This document shows, one piece after another, positions 18,890 to 27,443 of a DNA stretch of 64,000 nt (position 1 is the stretch's first letter; every line of letters begins with the position of its first letter). The position numbers were made by a program, and so were the translations under genes. The stretch is taken from assembly GCF_038443385.1 (NCBI RefSeq), contig NZ_CP151726.1, forward strand, positions 3,596,001 to 3,660,000, read 5' to 3'. The stretch is from Stieleria varia (GTDB lineage: Bacteria; Planctomycetota; Planctomycetia; Pirellulales; Pirellulaceae). The notes under the pieces were generated by a model. The model saw only the letters and a program-made list of their open reading frames with translations. It searched no databases and had not been told where the DNA came from.

Positions 18890-19125
18890 ATGACAACCAA
18901 CACTTCGCCGCTCCTTGCTCTCATTTTCGTCCCCGCTACATCACTGGTGTTTTTGGCAGGGAGCCGGTTCATCTGTTCCTGTTATCGGGACAATCCAATA
19001 TGGCCAACTTGAAACTCAAGCAAGTTTTTATTCAGGCAATCCCTAAGCATTTCGGAGCTGACCAGGTTGCGATCATGAAGGTTGCCCCAAAAGGGCAGCC
19101 GATCCGCTGTTACGAGAACAATTGA
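18890..19125 (+). pseudogene. Truncated SASA-type carbohydrate esterase remnant
   Basis: From the ATG at 18890 a signal-peptide-like stretch (PLLALIFVPATSLVFLAG) is read in one frame. The next frame carries EPVHLFLLSGQSNMANL, the block I motif GQSNM of sialate O-acetylesterase-like SASA proteins, then FGADQVAIMKVAPKGQPIR and a stop at 19123-19125. The rest of the normal SASA domain, including the catalytic Asp/His block, is missing. A single-base shift near 18960 separates the two parts. This is a 5' fragment of an acetylesterase gene that once belonged to the locus. Confidence 0.82.
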
Positions 19126-19131
19126 GGACCG

Positions 19132-20475
19132 ATGATGACCCACATTTTGCGTGCTCACCTGTCTGCTTTGTGCCTTGCCGTACTGTTGGCGTGGGCGCCC
19201 GACCCCGCCGCTGGCGCGGATCCTGCCCAGCCCAACGTCATCGTCATCATGGCCGACGACCTCGGCGCGGAGGGGCTGGCATGTTACGGCAGCACGATCT
19301 ATACAACGCCGAATCTCGACCGAATGGCGGCTCAGGGCGTGCGGTTCAACAACGCGTACGCCACGCCGCTGTGCACACCGACGCGGGTGATGATCATGAG
19401 CGGCCTGTACCCGAACCGCACCGGGTTCAAGGCGTCGATCGGCAAGGACGATGAAGTCCGCCTGCCGGCGAGCATCCGCACATTCGGGCACGACTTCCAC
19501 AATGCCGGTTACGCGACCGCAATCGCCGGCAAGTGGCAGCTAGGTCAGTTCGACGAATATCCCGATCAACCGATCCAGCACGGATTCGACGACTACAGCA
19601 TGTGGACGTGGTTCTACGACGGCAAGAAGTCGAGCCGCTACTACAGCCCGCACATCTACAGCAACAGCAAGCTCTTCATCGGTACGGACAAAGACTACGG
19701 GCCGGACTATTACAGCAAGCATCTGCTGGATTTCATTGACACGAACCGGGGTAAACCGTTCCTGATCTACTATCCGATGGCGCTGGTGCACTCGCCGTTC
19801 AAGCATCCGCCGTCGCTCGAGAAGCTGGCGCGGACGAAGTACACCGACGACCTTGACAAGAGCACGGTCGCGTTCGGACACATGGTCACCTACATGGACG
19901 ATATCGTTGGCAAGATCATGGCGAAGCTCAAAGAGCACGGCCTCGAAAAGAGCACGCTGATCCTGTTTACGGGGGACAACGGTACGCACGCGTCAATCAC
20001 CAGTAAGTTGCCGGACATGGACCTCAATGGCGGCAAGGGCTCGATGACGGAGGCCGGTACGCGTGTGCCGCTGCTGGCTTGGTGGCCTGGCAAGATCAAG
20101 CCGGGCGTGCGGGACGAACTGTTCTGCCTGGTCGACGTGCTGCCGACGATCGCATCGGTAGCCGGGATCAGGCTCGACCGCGAGGTTGACGGCATGGATT
20201 TGTCCCACAACCTGTTCGGCACGGCTGGCGAGGATCGCCAGCAGGTGTTGATGAGCTTCAAGAAGGGATACTTCGTGCGCGACAGGCGTTTCCGCCTTCA
20301 CGAAAACGGCACGCTTTACGACATCCCGGTGAGTTCTGACAAAGAGCGGTACAGCGAGGCGAAGGCCGGGAGCGAGGACTTTAACAGTGACCGTGAACGA
20401 CTCGGCGCTGTGCTGAAGGACTTCATGGCGATCGAGCAGGCCAACACGAATAGCAAGATCAGGAAAGCCAAGTGA
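19132..20475 (+). CDS. Secreted arylsulfatase-like sulfatase
   Basis: A 447-residue formylglycine sulfatase. The signal peptide is about 1-29, metal block VIMADDLGAEGLACYG about 38-53, motif C-T-P-T-R starting at Cys81, followed by GKWQLGQFDEYPDQP and FTGDNGTHASITS. GKWQ replaces the common GKWH, so the usual histidine partner of the catalytic lysine is Gln here; this occurs in some subfamilies. The start ATG at 19132 is followed by another ATG, and GAGGA lies just upstream. Third codon positions are visibly richer in G and C than in the neighbouring sulfatases, which may mean separate acquisition. Its stop overlaps the next start as TGATG. Confidence 0.92.
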   Translation: MMTHILRAHLSALCLAVLLAWAPDPAAGADPAQPNVIVIMADDLGAEGLACYGSTIYTTPNLDRMAAQGVRFNNAYATPLCTPTRVMIMSGLYPNRTGFKASIGKDDEVRLPASIRTFGHDFHNAGYATAIAGKWQLGQFDEYPDQPIQHGFDDYSMWTWFYDGKKSSRYYSPHIYSNSKLFIGTDKDYGPDYYSKHLLDFIDTNRGKPFLIYYPMALVHSPFKHPPSLEKLARTKYTDDLDKSTVAFGHMVTYMDDIVGKIMAKLKEHGLEKSTLILFTGDNGTHASITSKLPDMDLNGGKGSMTEAGTRVPLLAWWPGKIKPGVRDELFCLVDVLPTIASVAGIRLDREVDGMDLSHNLFGTAGEDRQQVLMSFKKGYFVRDRRFRLHENGTLYDIPVSSDKERYSEAKAGSEDFNSDRERLGAVLKDFMAIEQANTNSKIRKAK

Positions 20476-21409
20476 TGAACAAGATACGCGTGATTGCAAT
20501 CGTGCTGGGTGCGCTGCTGCTCGGCGGCTGGGCGATGGTTGGTGAGAGCGTCGCCTCAGACAAGCCCAACATCGTCGTAATCCTCACCGACGACCAGGGC
20601 TATGGCGATCTGGGGTGTTATGGGGCAACAGAAATTGCGACGCCCAACATCGACCAGCTCTGCGCCGAAGGGATGAAATTCACCAGTTTCTACGTTCACA
20701 ATCGCTGTTCACCAACGCGTGCCGCTTTGATGACCGGCTGTCATGCTCAGCGGGTCGGTGTCAATAAAGTAATTTACCGACGTGATCGTATGGGCCTGCA
20801 TTCGGATGAGATCACTGTCGCGGAAATTCTCAAAACGGCGGGGTACGCGACGGGAATCGTCGGCAAGTGGCATTTGGGCGAATGGGAAGATTTCAATCCG
20901 GTGAACCAAGGCTTTGACAGCTTCTACGGTTTCATGGATTGCGATGACAAGAAGACGACGGCAATCTTTCGCAACAGGGAAATCGTCGAAGAAGTGAAAC
21001 ACAAGACCGACGGGATTCATTCACCCAAACTGGTTGCGGCCGGTATTAAATTCATCCAGCAGCACAAGGACCAGCCCTTCTTTCTGTACTACGCTTCGCC
21101 GCTACCGCACACACGCTGGATTCCTCACCCGCGATTCGCAGGCAGCTCAAAGCAAGGCACCTACGGTGACGTCGTTCAGGAGATCGATTGGCAAGTTGGC
21201 GAGCTAATGAAGACGCTTGATGAACTGAACCTCACCGAAAACACGCTGGAACGCTTTTCAATCTAAGAGTCGATCCGGGAGAAACAACCGACGTTGCCGC
21301 CGAGCATCCAGTCAAGGTTGCCGACCTTTCCAGAAGAATGAGCGATTTCACGAGAGGCCTTGACGCACATTCTCGCCCGATTGGAAGCCTGTCTGAGAAT
21401 TCGAAGTAG
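20475..21409 (+). pseudogene. Sulfatase pseudogene with internal deletion and frameshift
   Basis: The first frame (20475-21266) encodes a signal peptide, ILTDDQGYGDLGCYG, the intact modification motif C-S-P-T-R, GKWHLGEWEDF and a fold up to LDELNLTENTL, where the expected VIFTSDNG metal-binding segment should follow. Instead it reads ERFSI and stops. A second frame from 21254 to the stop at 21407-21409 encodes the normal sulfatase C-terminus (LFNLRVDPGETTDVAAEHP onward, about 51 residues). Roughly 150 residues were deleted between them, with a shift of frame. The Asp-Asn pair is lost, so activity is not expected. It overlaps the previous sulfatase stop as TGATG and is a paralogue of the sulfatase at 16720. 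Confidence 0.88.
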
Positions 21410-21420
21410 GTGTAAAGAAG

Positions 21421-21891
21421 ATGGACAAGATTAAATTGTTACTTGTGTTAATTGTCTCAGCGATTGGCGTCACCGGGGCCGAGGCGGCCGATCAGCGGAT
21501 GAACGTGCGCTTTCTGGCCGCCGATGATCCGAACAGTTGGCTGCTTGAGGATGCGGATCGTTATGCAGGCAAGGTGGTGGCACCGAATCTTCGCCGACTG
21601 GCTGGCAGGCATGACGTCCGGGAAGACCTGGCCGATTACCTTGGCGAGGCTCGGGCCTGGGATGGCATGTTCAACGAGTTGATGGAAGAACTAAAAGCTC
21701 AGGTGAGAAACGTCGCAGCGGATTCCGGCTACGCGAAGGTCCTGCGGGAGCTCACCGATCGCATGATGAGGGAATTGCGGGACACCGGCGATCCGCGCGT
21801 ACTGGGAGACGGCAGCGCCTTCGATCAAAAGCCGTTCGTCGACCCCGGCTTCGTTCCTCCCTCAAGAAACAAGAAAATTCTCACGTTCTGA
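21421..21891 (+). pseudogene. Chimeric sulfatase remnant without active site
   Basis: An open frame of 156 codons made from the two ends of sulfatase genes. Residues 1-62 match the N-terminus of the intact sulfatase at 34539 almost residue for residue (signal peptide, then [15 protein letters not shown]). The remaining part is a sulfatase-like C-terminus, recognisable from MMRELRDTGDPRVLGDGSAFD. The whole catalytic centre, including the C-x-P-x-R motif, is missing, and even the metal-binding DDL is changed to DDP. The middle (about 63-105) has no clear relative. It could still be secreted, but it cannot be a sulfatase. It is best read as a recombination product. Confidence 0.85.
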
Positions 21892-21912
21892 CACCACTCG
21901 ATAAAGCCTGCC

Positions 21913-23379
21913 ATGAAACCATTCTCCACAACCTTGCTCGCGCTGTTTTGCTTGTTCACCATCGCTCCCATGATCGTGCGTGGCGGGGAGGAGAAACCAA
22001 AGCACAACGTCATCGTGATCCTTTGCGACGATCTCGGCTACGGCGAACTGCCGGTGTATCGCAAGCTCTACCAAGAGAGCGAGGAGTTCAAAACTGCCAT
22101 CGGTTCCTTCACTCCAAATCTGGACCGACTGGCGAAGGAAGGAGTCGTCTGCACCAGAGCCTATGGCAACAACCACTGCGTCCCGTCCCGGATGTCCTTG
22201 CTGAGCGGGAAGTGGCAGACGCGCAAAGTTGTTCTGGGTGGCCAACCCATGATCGGGCGAGCCATGCGCGAGGCCGGTCTGAAAACGGCCCATTTCGGGA
22301 AGTATCACCATGAGGTGGAGAAGACCATCACTCTTCCGTATCATCCCGAATTACTCGAATTCGACGAGTTCTTCGGGTTTGAGGCGATGAGCGAATATTT
22401 TCGCAAGGCCGGCGAGGCCGTGGCCGAGACGAAGAATTCTCCCATCACCTATCGGGTGGAGGAAAAAATGATCGATTACCAATTCCCTAAGGAGGGAGCC
22501 TACCTCACGGACACACTTACCGAACTTGGCGTCGATTTCATCAACCGCTGCGCCGGCGAAAAAAAGCCATTTTTTCTCTACCTGCCTTACAACGCCCCCC
22601 ATACTCCGATTCAAGCCAAGGAGGAGGACCTCCGCACCCTGTTTCCCAAGCAGGCCAAGGACGCCAGCACGCGTCAGAAGATCATGGCCATGGTCTATTC
22701 CGTGGATGAAGGCATTGGCCGACTCGTCGAGACCCTGGAAAAGAACGGGCAACTGGAACGCACCTTGATTATCTTCACCGGCGACAATGGTGGAGAGGGG
22801 ACTCTTTCACTGAATTATCCCATGCATGGATTCAAACATGAACCCTTCGACGGCGGAATCCGGGTGCCTTATATCGTTTGGTCTGCGTCTCTCAAGGCTT
22901 CCGCGGACAAACCGGCCCGTTACGACGGTCTGGTGTCGGTCTGCGACATCCTTCCAACGGCCTTAAAGTATGTGGCCCCGTCGACCGACCTGACGTCCCT
23001 CAAGATCGATGGCACCGACCTCATGCCTTATCTCACGGGGCAGGAACAACCTTTGCAAGGACGTCAATATCTCAACGTCCGCACCCTCAATCACCTATCC
23101 AACACCTGGGATGGAGGCAGAGACACCAAGGGTACAACGATCGGCTCCAGCATCACCCTGCTCGTCGACCACTTTAAAATCATGAAGATATGGCAGGACA
23201 GAACAAAGAAGGACAAGTATTCCTATCTGCTCCAGCACCTGCCCGACATGGTCGGTAAGCCGAAGCCCTTGTCCTCGCTGATGGAAGACTATTACGAAGA
23301 CAATGTCAAGGATCCCGAAAAGAAAGAGGCGATGATCAAACAGTTGGAAAGCCTGCTGCAGGGCGACAAGTTACGATGA
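21913..23379 (+). CDS. Secreted sulfatase
   Basis: A 488-residue formylglycine sulfatase. The signal peptide is about 1-24, metal block VILCDDLGYGELPVY about 35-49, modification motif C-V-P-S-R starting at Cys89, followed by FGKYHHEVEK, with Tyr in place of Trp in the usual GKWH, and FTGDNGGEGTLS. The insertion between the metal block and TPNLDRLA is longer than usual. It is the last intact plus-strand sulfatase of this train and lies between two recombination remnants (21421 and 23382). The ATG at 21913 is the only reasonable start. Substrate unknown. Confidence 0.92.
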   Translation: MKPFSTTLLALFCLFTIAPMIVRGGEEKPKHNVIVILCDDLGYGELPVYRKLYQESEEFKTAIGSFTPNLDRLAKEGVVCTRAYGNNHCVPSRMSLLSGKWQTRKVVLGGQPMIGRAMREAGLKTAHFGKYHHEVEKTITLPYHPELLEFDEFFGFEAMSEYFRKAGEAVAETKNSPITYRVEEKMIDYQFPKEGAYLTDTLTELGVDFINRCAGEKKPFFLYLPYNAPHTPIQAKEEDLRTLFPKQAKDASTRQKIMAMVYSVDEGIGRLVETLEKNGQLERTLIIFTGDNGGEGTLSLNYPMHGFKHEPFDGGIRVPYIVWSASLKASADKPARYDGLVSVCDILPTALKYVAPSTDLTSLKIDGTDLMPYLTGQEQPLQGRQYLNVRTLNHLSNTWDGGRDTKGTTIGSSITLLVDHFKIMKIWQDRTKKDKYSYLLQHLPDMVGKPKPLSSLMEDYYEDNVKDPEKKEAMIKQLESLLQGDKLR

Positions 23380-23381
23380 AG

Positions 23382-23705
23382 CGGGATCCGTCTCGGCACC
23401 TAAGATACCAATGAAAACGTATCGATTCAAAACGGCTACCTCGGCCACTTGGGACGCGATCGCGCTCCGCCCAGACTACTTCGCTGCGGCGGTGCCGATT
23501 GCCGGAGGGGGCGATCCGCAGATGGCGGAACAATGGAAGGAACTTCCCATCTGGGCCTTCGCCAGTGCGGGAGACCAGACCTGCCCCGTGGTCGGAACCA
23601 GCACAAAATACATGTCGCGTTACCGCTATCTGGTGACATCAAACGCCACCGACGTGAACCTGACCCATAGACACTGAGACGAATACGCAAAGACTGAGAA
23701 ATAGA
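23382..23705 (+). pseudogene. Collapsed remnant of an esterase-PmoA gene pair
   Basis: This stretch is a deletion derivative of the two-gene block at 32428-34391. The 5' part matches the esterase upstream sequence and first codons (ATGAAAACG, then ATCGATTCAAAACGGCT). It jumps to the region after the catalytic serine (TWDAIA, RPDYFAAAVPIAGGGDPQM, PIWAFASAGDQTCPV), then jumps again to the last 30 codons of the PmoA-like gene (MSRYRYLVTS), including its final GACTGAGAAATAG. The nucleophile elbow of the esterase and almost all of the PmoA-like gene are missing. An 88-codon frame from 23411 remains open by chance. It marks a former second copy of that block. Confidence 0.9.
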
Positions 23706-23763
23706 CGGTCGAAGAGTTGGGAACGCACTTCAAGAGTTCAACCCGGCCTCGCCGAGTAGATTA

Positions 23764-25284
23764 TCAACGTCCCTCACTGCGACCCACCCCGAGCGGCAGC
23801 GTGTAATCCCAACTCGGTGTCCTGCCGGGTTCAAAATTAGAGACCTGCTCGATACCATGCGGCACCACCTGCGCTTCCCGTACCCGTTCCCGCAGACGGG
23901 CCAAAAAGCGTCCTTTCAGCTCGGCAAATTCGGGGTTTCCGGCAAGATTTTTCATTTCCGCCGGATCACTTTTGTGATCGTAGAGCTCCACCGCGCCACC
24001 TTCGTCGTCGTTCTGCCACTCCGTGATTCGATACCGTTCGTCACGCAGGCTGTATCCCTTCGCCCGCACGGTGAGTTGGGTCAGGGCATCCTTCCTCGGA
24101 CGCGCCGTCGGGTCATGCAACACGGGAACAAGACTGACGCCCTGGACGTGGGACGGTATCTCGAGGCCGGTCAATTCCGCGAGGGTCGGATAAAAATCGG
24201 TCATCTCGACCGGTGCCGGGGTGCGATGCCCACGCAGGGTCTGCCCCGGTGTCGAGAGGATCAGCGGCACGCGCGTCGCGTTCTCAAACAGGGTGGTCTT
24301 CTGAAACTGACCATGCTCTCCCATGTGATAGCCATGGTCGGAGGTGAACACCACGATCGTATTCTCGTTCAGCCCCAACTCCTCGAGAGCATCCAGCAGA
24401 CGCCCAATCTGGGCATCGACGAAAGAAATCGAAGCGTAGTAGGCCTGGATCGCCTCTCGGGCCAACTCAGGGGTCAGCTTGGTTTTCTCCTTCTTCAAGG
24501 TGACGCTCTTTCGAGCCGGCTCGGGCAGGGTCTCGAGATATCCCTCCGGAACTTCCGGGAGCTGGATCGATTCGATGGGATAGAGATCGAAGTACTTTTT
24601 CGGAGCGATGTACGGGGTGTGAGGACGAAACAAACCTACCGCGAGAAAGAAGTCGAAGTCATGCCTGGCATGCCAATTTAGCCGCTCGATTGCCTCATCC
24701 ACGATCATGCCGTCGGTCTGCTCTTCGTTAGTGCCCTCCGCGGCCAGCCAGCTCAGGGTTCCGCCGTACCGGCCTGGTGTCAGGGTGAAGCATTGGGCTT
24801 CCTCCAACTTGTCGCGTCCGTAGGGATTGATGGTGTGATCCCAGGAATACGGATCGTCGTGGCCGCCCGTGCCGATGTTACGCGGTACGCCGTAGTGGTA
24901 GATCTTGCCGATCCGCGTCGCGAAGTATTGATTCGCCCGAAAATGCTGGCTCATCGAAATGACATCGGGGAGGGTCTGGCGCAGAAAGATCGAGTTGTTC
25001 CAGATCAGGGTTTGATCAGGATAGAGACTCGTCATGAATGAAGCCCGGCTCGGCCCGCACAGCGAGAACTGACAGTGGGCATTGTCGAACTGCACTCCCC
25101 GCTTCGCCAGAGCGTCGATGTTCGGGGACTTCACGAGCGGGTGATCGTAGGTCCCGAGATCGCAGTTCAAGTCATCACAGATGATGAACAGGACATTGGG
25201 ACGCTCCCCGGCCAGAACAGGCGCGGTCACGGTCGCGGTGAGCAACAAGGCTACGGCAATCAGTCTTGATAGATTTTGAACCAT
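23764..25284 (-). CDS. Secreted iduronate-2-sulfatase-like sulfatase
   Basis: A 506-residue formylglycine sulfatase. The signal peptide is about 1-26, the metal block FIICDDLNCDLGTYDHP is at about 33-49, the motif C-G-P-S-R starts at Cys76, and FTSDHGYHMGEHGQFQKTTLFE is the iduronate-2-sulfatase-type segment. RIGKIYHYGVP replaces the GKWH block as expected in this branch. It is the only complete sulfatase on the minus strand at this end of the island, and converges with the plus-strand train, closing it. Upstream lies a methyltransferase remnant and then the second sigma-factor operon, so it is probably transcribed alone. Confidence 0.92.
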   Translation of the reverse strand: MVQNLSRLIAVALLLTATVTAPVLAGERPNVLFIICDDLNCDLGTYDHPLVKSPNIDALAKRGVQFDNAHCQFSLCGPSRASFMTSLYPDQTLIWNNSIFLRQTLPDVISMSQHFRANQYFATRIGKIYHYGVPRNIGTGGHDDPYSWDHTINPYGRDKLEEAQCFTLTPGRYGGTLSWLAAEGTNEEQTDGMIVDEAIERLNWHARHDFDFFLAVGLFRPHTPYIAPKKYFDLYPIESIQLPEVPEGYLETLPEPARKSVTLKKEKTKLTPELAREAIQAYYASISFVDAQIGRLLDALEELGLNENTIVVFTSDHGYHMGEHGQFQKTTLFENATRVPLILSTPGQTLRGHRTPAPVEMTDFYPTLAELTGLEIPSHVQGVSLVPVLHDPTARPRKDALTQLTVRAKGYSLRDERYRITEWQNDDEGGAVELYDHKSDPAEMKNLAGNPEFAELKGRFLARLRERVREAQVVPHGIEQVSNFEPGRTPSWDYTLPLGVGRSEGR

Positions 25285-25487
25285 GGCTTCGGATTTATAC
25301 TATTGTCCCCGATTAGACAAGGCACGGTTGATCGGGGGAATCCAAATCGATCGCCGTTCGAATCTGTCATAACGACGTCGTAATGAAAAACCTCCTTACC
25401 TGACGAACGCCGCGTCCACCAATGATTCTTCCTCCACCAAGGCTGCAAAGGACAACACCCATCATCGTGAAGACAACGACAAAGCAA

Positions 25488-25650
25488 CCTGGTTGCCCCG
25501 TGCCGCAACCGATGTTGGCAACGTTGAGCTCTGCATTTCTGTCAAGCCTAGTCAGCTCCAGAGCGCGGAGTGTCTCCTGATTGCTTCCAGGTCCTTGGCG
25601 TTCTCCCGCGCGGTGCAGATCGACCATGAGCGAGAAAAGGGGTTGTTCAT
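25488..25650 (-). pseudogene. Fragment of a class I SAM-dependent methyltransferase
   Basis: Starting at an ATG at 25650 (MNNPF), then one base out of frame, the minus strand encodes FSLMVDLHRAGERQGPGS, QETLRALELTRLDR and the SAM-binding motif ANIGCGTGQ. This is the N-terminus of a class I methyltransferase. Sequence similarity ends immediately after the glycine motif, so the rest of the domain is missing. A one-base loss in a run of T after the first codons causes the frameshift. The remainder of the 470-bp gap (25285-25757) shows no gene, but must contain the promoter of the sigma factor at 25758. Confidence 0.7.
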
Positions 25651-25757
25651 CCCTTGCCTGAGTCCTCGAGGGGTTTTTTGTTAAATTTTTATGATTCGTC
25701 GTCCCCTTTCTCGTCTCACGGGACAATTCCCCTTGATTGGCAGCATTAGGGAGAACG

Positions 25758-26288
25758 ATGGACGCAACATCACTGTTTGAAATCTTGATTCGTGAAAATA
25801 CGGACATGCTATTCGCCTACATCCGCTCAGGGGTGCGCGATCAGCATGCCGTGGATGATCTTTATCAGGAAACGGTCCTCACCGCCTGGAAGCGTCTTGA
25901 TACTTACGACCGAGACAGGCCGATCGGTCCGTGGTTGCGAGGAATCGCCGGGAAAATGATGCTCGCTTACTATCGGAGAACGTCCCGCACGGATCAGCCG
26001 ATTGACGAAGAGTCACTCCAGTGGCTGAACGATCGGTTTGCCGCGATTGGATCACTCCAAGGTGACACATTTCACGACAAGCTGGCCGCCATGCGTGAAT
26101 GTATCGATTCACTCCCGGAGACTTTCCAGCGTCCGATCACGATGCGCTACACCGAACAGCGGGCTTGGGGCGAGATCGAGTCGATGTTGAGTCTGGCGAA
26201 AGAGACTTTGAAGAAACGGCTGGCCCGCGGTAAAGCCCGTTTGGCCGACTGCCTGGAGAACAAACTGGGACTTGGTGAGGCGTCGTGA
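25758..26288 (+). CDS. ECF-type RNA polymerase sigma factor
   Basis: A 176-residue sigma-70 family ECF factor. Region 2 is seen in DQHAVDDLYQETVLTAWKRLDTY, and region 4 in LPETFQRPITMRYTEQRAWGEIESMLSLAKETLKKRLARGKARL. The ATG at 25758 is preferred over an in-frame codon at 25737 because GGGAG lies seven bases upstream. The stop overlaps the start of the membrane protein gene as TGATG, so the two are translationally coupled, the standard arrangement for a sigma factor and its anti-sigma partner. It heads the second regulatory operon in the window. Its regulon is unknown; the cytochrome/monooxygenase-like gene downstream is a candidate. Confidence 0.92.
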   Translation: MDATSLFEILIRENTDMLFAYIRSGVRDQHAVDDLYQETVLTAWKRLDTYDRDRPIGPWLRGIAGKMMLAYYRRTSRTDQPIDEESLQWLNDRFAAIGSLQGDTFHDKLAAMRECIDSLPETFQRPITMRYTEQRAWGEIESMLSLAKETLKKRLARGKARLADCLENKLGLGEAS

Positions 26289-27229
26289 TGAATGAGGACG
26301 AACAATTGAAGCGAGACCAACTCCGGGATTCCTGGGTCGAGTCGCTGCTTACCAGTGCCGTGGCGCCTCAAGATTACGCCGATCACGTTGCCCGAGCGAT
26401 GAAGCGAATCAACGAGCCCGAGTCCACGCATGGTGCCAATGTGCCACGCTCGCCCCGAAAATCAATGCGCTGGGGAGCAATCGCGCTAGCCGCCTCCGTT
26501 CTGATAGCTCTGTCGTTTGTGCTTGATAGTAACGGCACATCTGCCAAGGCCATGGCAGCTGTTCAGCGATCCCTGCACGTGGCCGCAGAGCAGATGACTC
26601 GCAAGTATCTGCTACAGGTACAGTATCGCAGCCCCACAGGGTACGAACCACAGATCGACAACGAACTCTACGTGCAAGGTCACGACTGTTTTACATTGCG
26701 GCATCCGGGACTCCTGCCAGGCAGCAGCTTTTGGCTCGGCAAGAATGAGACGGATGAATGGGTCGTTCCTCCGATTGGTCCAGTGCGAATTGGAAGTGGC
26801 ACGGTTCTTAGTCGCTGGCTTGCCTTGCACCAGCAACTCGACACTCCTTATCTGCATGTCACGACTCTCTTAACGCGAATGTCTCAAGGCTACCGTTTGG
26901 AAGAGTTGTCCGATGAAGTAGTCACTCTTCCCGATGGAACGAAAGTCGCCTGTCAACACATTCGTGCCGAGCTTGAAGTGACCGACGAACCGAACGCTCC
27001 TGACATGATCGAGCTGTGGGTAAGCCGTGAAACGGGCATAGCGATTCGAATCGTTGTGCGGTGGAATCTGGCAGACGGTCAAGCTGGACGAGAATCGGTA
27101 GCACTCACATTCCAAAGTGACGAACCCTCCCTTTCGGATGAATGGTTCACTCCTGAAGCTCATTATCAAGGTAGCCGGGTCATCATGCGAATCGATTCAC
27201 TCGGCCAACCGAGATTCGAACGACCGTAG
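26288..27229 (+). CDS. Membrane anti-sigma-like protein with a LolA/RseB-like periplasmic part
   Basis: A 313-residue single-pass membrane protein. Residues 1-58 are a charged cytoplasmic segment, a transmembrane helix lies at about 60-78 (WGAIALAASVLIALSFVL), and about 230 residues follow outside. The outer part contains VQYRSP, LYVQGHDCFTLRHPG and the alternating pattern of a LolA/RseB-like lipid-binding beta sheet, though this assignment is tentative. No zinc-binding HxxxCxxC motif is present. Its start overlaps the sigma stop, and a GTG three bases earlier (26285) is an alternative. From position it is the anti-sigma factor of the preceding sigma gene, perhaps sensing envelope lipids or a damaged lipoprotein. 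The following gap holds a dispersed hairpin repeat. Confidence 0.75.
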   Translation: MNEDEQLKRDQLRDSWVESLLTSAVAPQDYADHVARAMKRINEPESTHGANVPRSPRKSMRWGAIALAASVLIALSFVLDSNGTSAKAMAAVQRSLHVAAEQMTRKYLLQVQYRSPTGYEPQIDNELYVQGHDCFTLRHPGLLPGSSFWLGKNETDEWVVPPIGPVRIGSGTVLSRWLALHQQLDTPYLHVTTLLTRMSQGYRLEELSDEVVTLPDGTKVACQHIRAELEVTDEPNAPDMIELWVSRETGIAIRIVVRWNLADGQAGRESVALTFQSDEPSLSDEWFTPEAHYQGSRVIMRIDSLGQPRFERP

Positions 27230-27261
27230 CGCACAGGAACCTTAGAGCCTTTCCGAAAACC

Positions 27262-27342
27262 GTGAGCCGAACGCGCTAGCGTCGGGCCTGCATCGCCAAA
27301 CGCAGCAAATTGCCGTGCCCGCGGCTAGCGCCGTCGGCTCAC
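27262..27342. repeat. REP-like palindromic intergenic repeat (GTGAGCCG...CGGCTCAC family)
   Basis: Arms of about 26 bp, starting GTGAGCCGAACGCGCTAGCG and ending CTAGCGCCGTCGGCTCAC, pair with about 22 matches around a 29-base centre. Related copies occur at 30051-30139 and, more decayed, at 49672-49760 and around 52720-52775. The position after a stop codon suggests that it may also act as a transcript end or stabilising hairpin. Confidence 0.8.
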
Positions 27343-27443
27343 AAAATAAAATGCATCAATTTTCGGAGAGGTGCTTATTGTCGCCTCGGGCAGACTCGTC
27401 GTCAGATTTGCTTCGCCACGCCTTTCATAACCAGGAGCGTCTT

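Noticed and set aside
23857..24681. 274-codon plus-strand frame opposite the sulfatase at 23764
   Set aside because: Antisense to a conserved sulfatase with an intact active site; composition is typical of a shadow frame.
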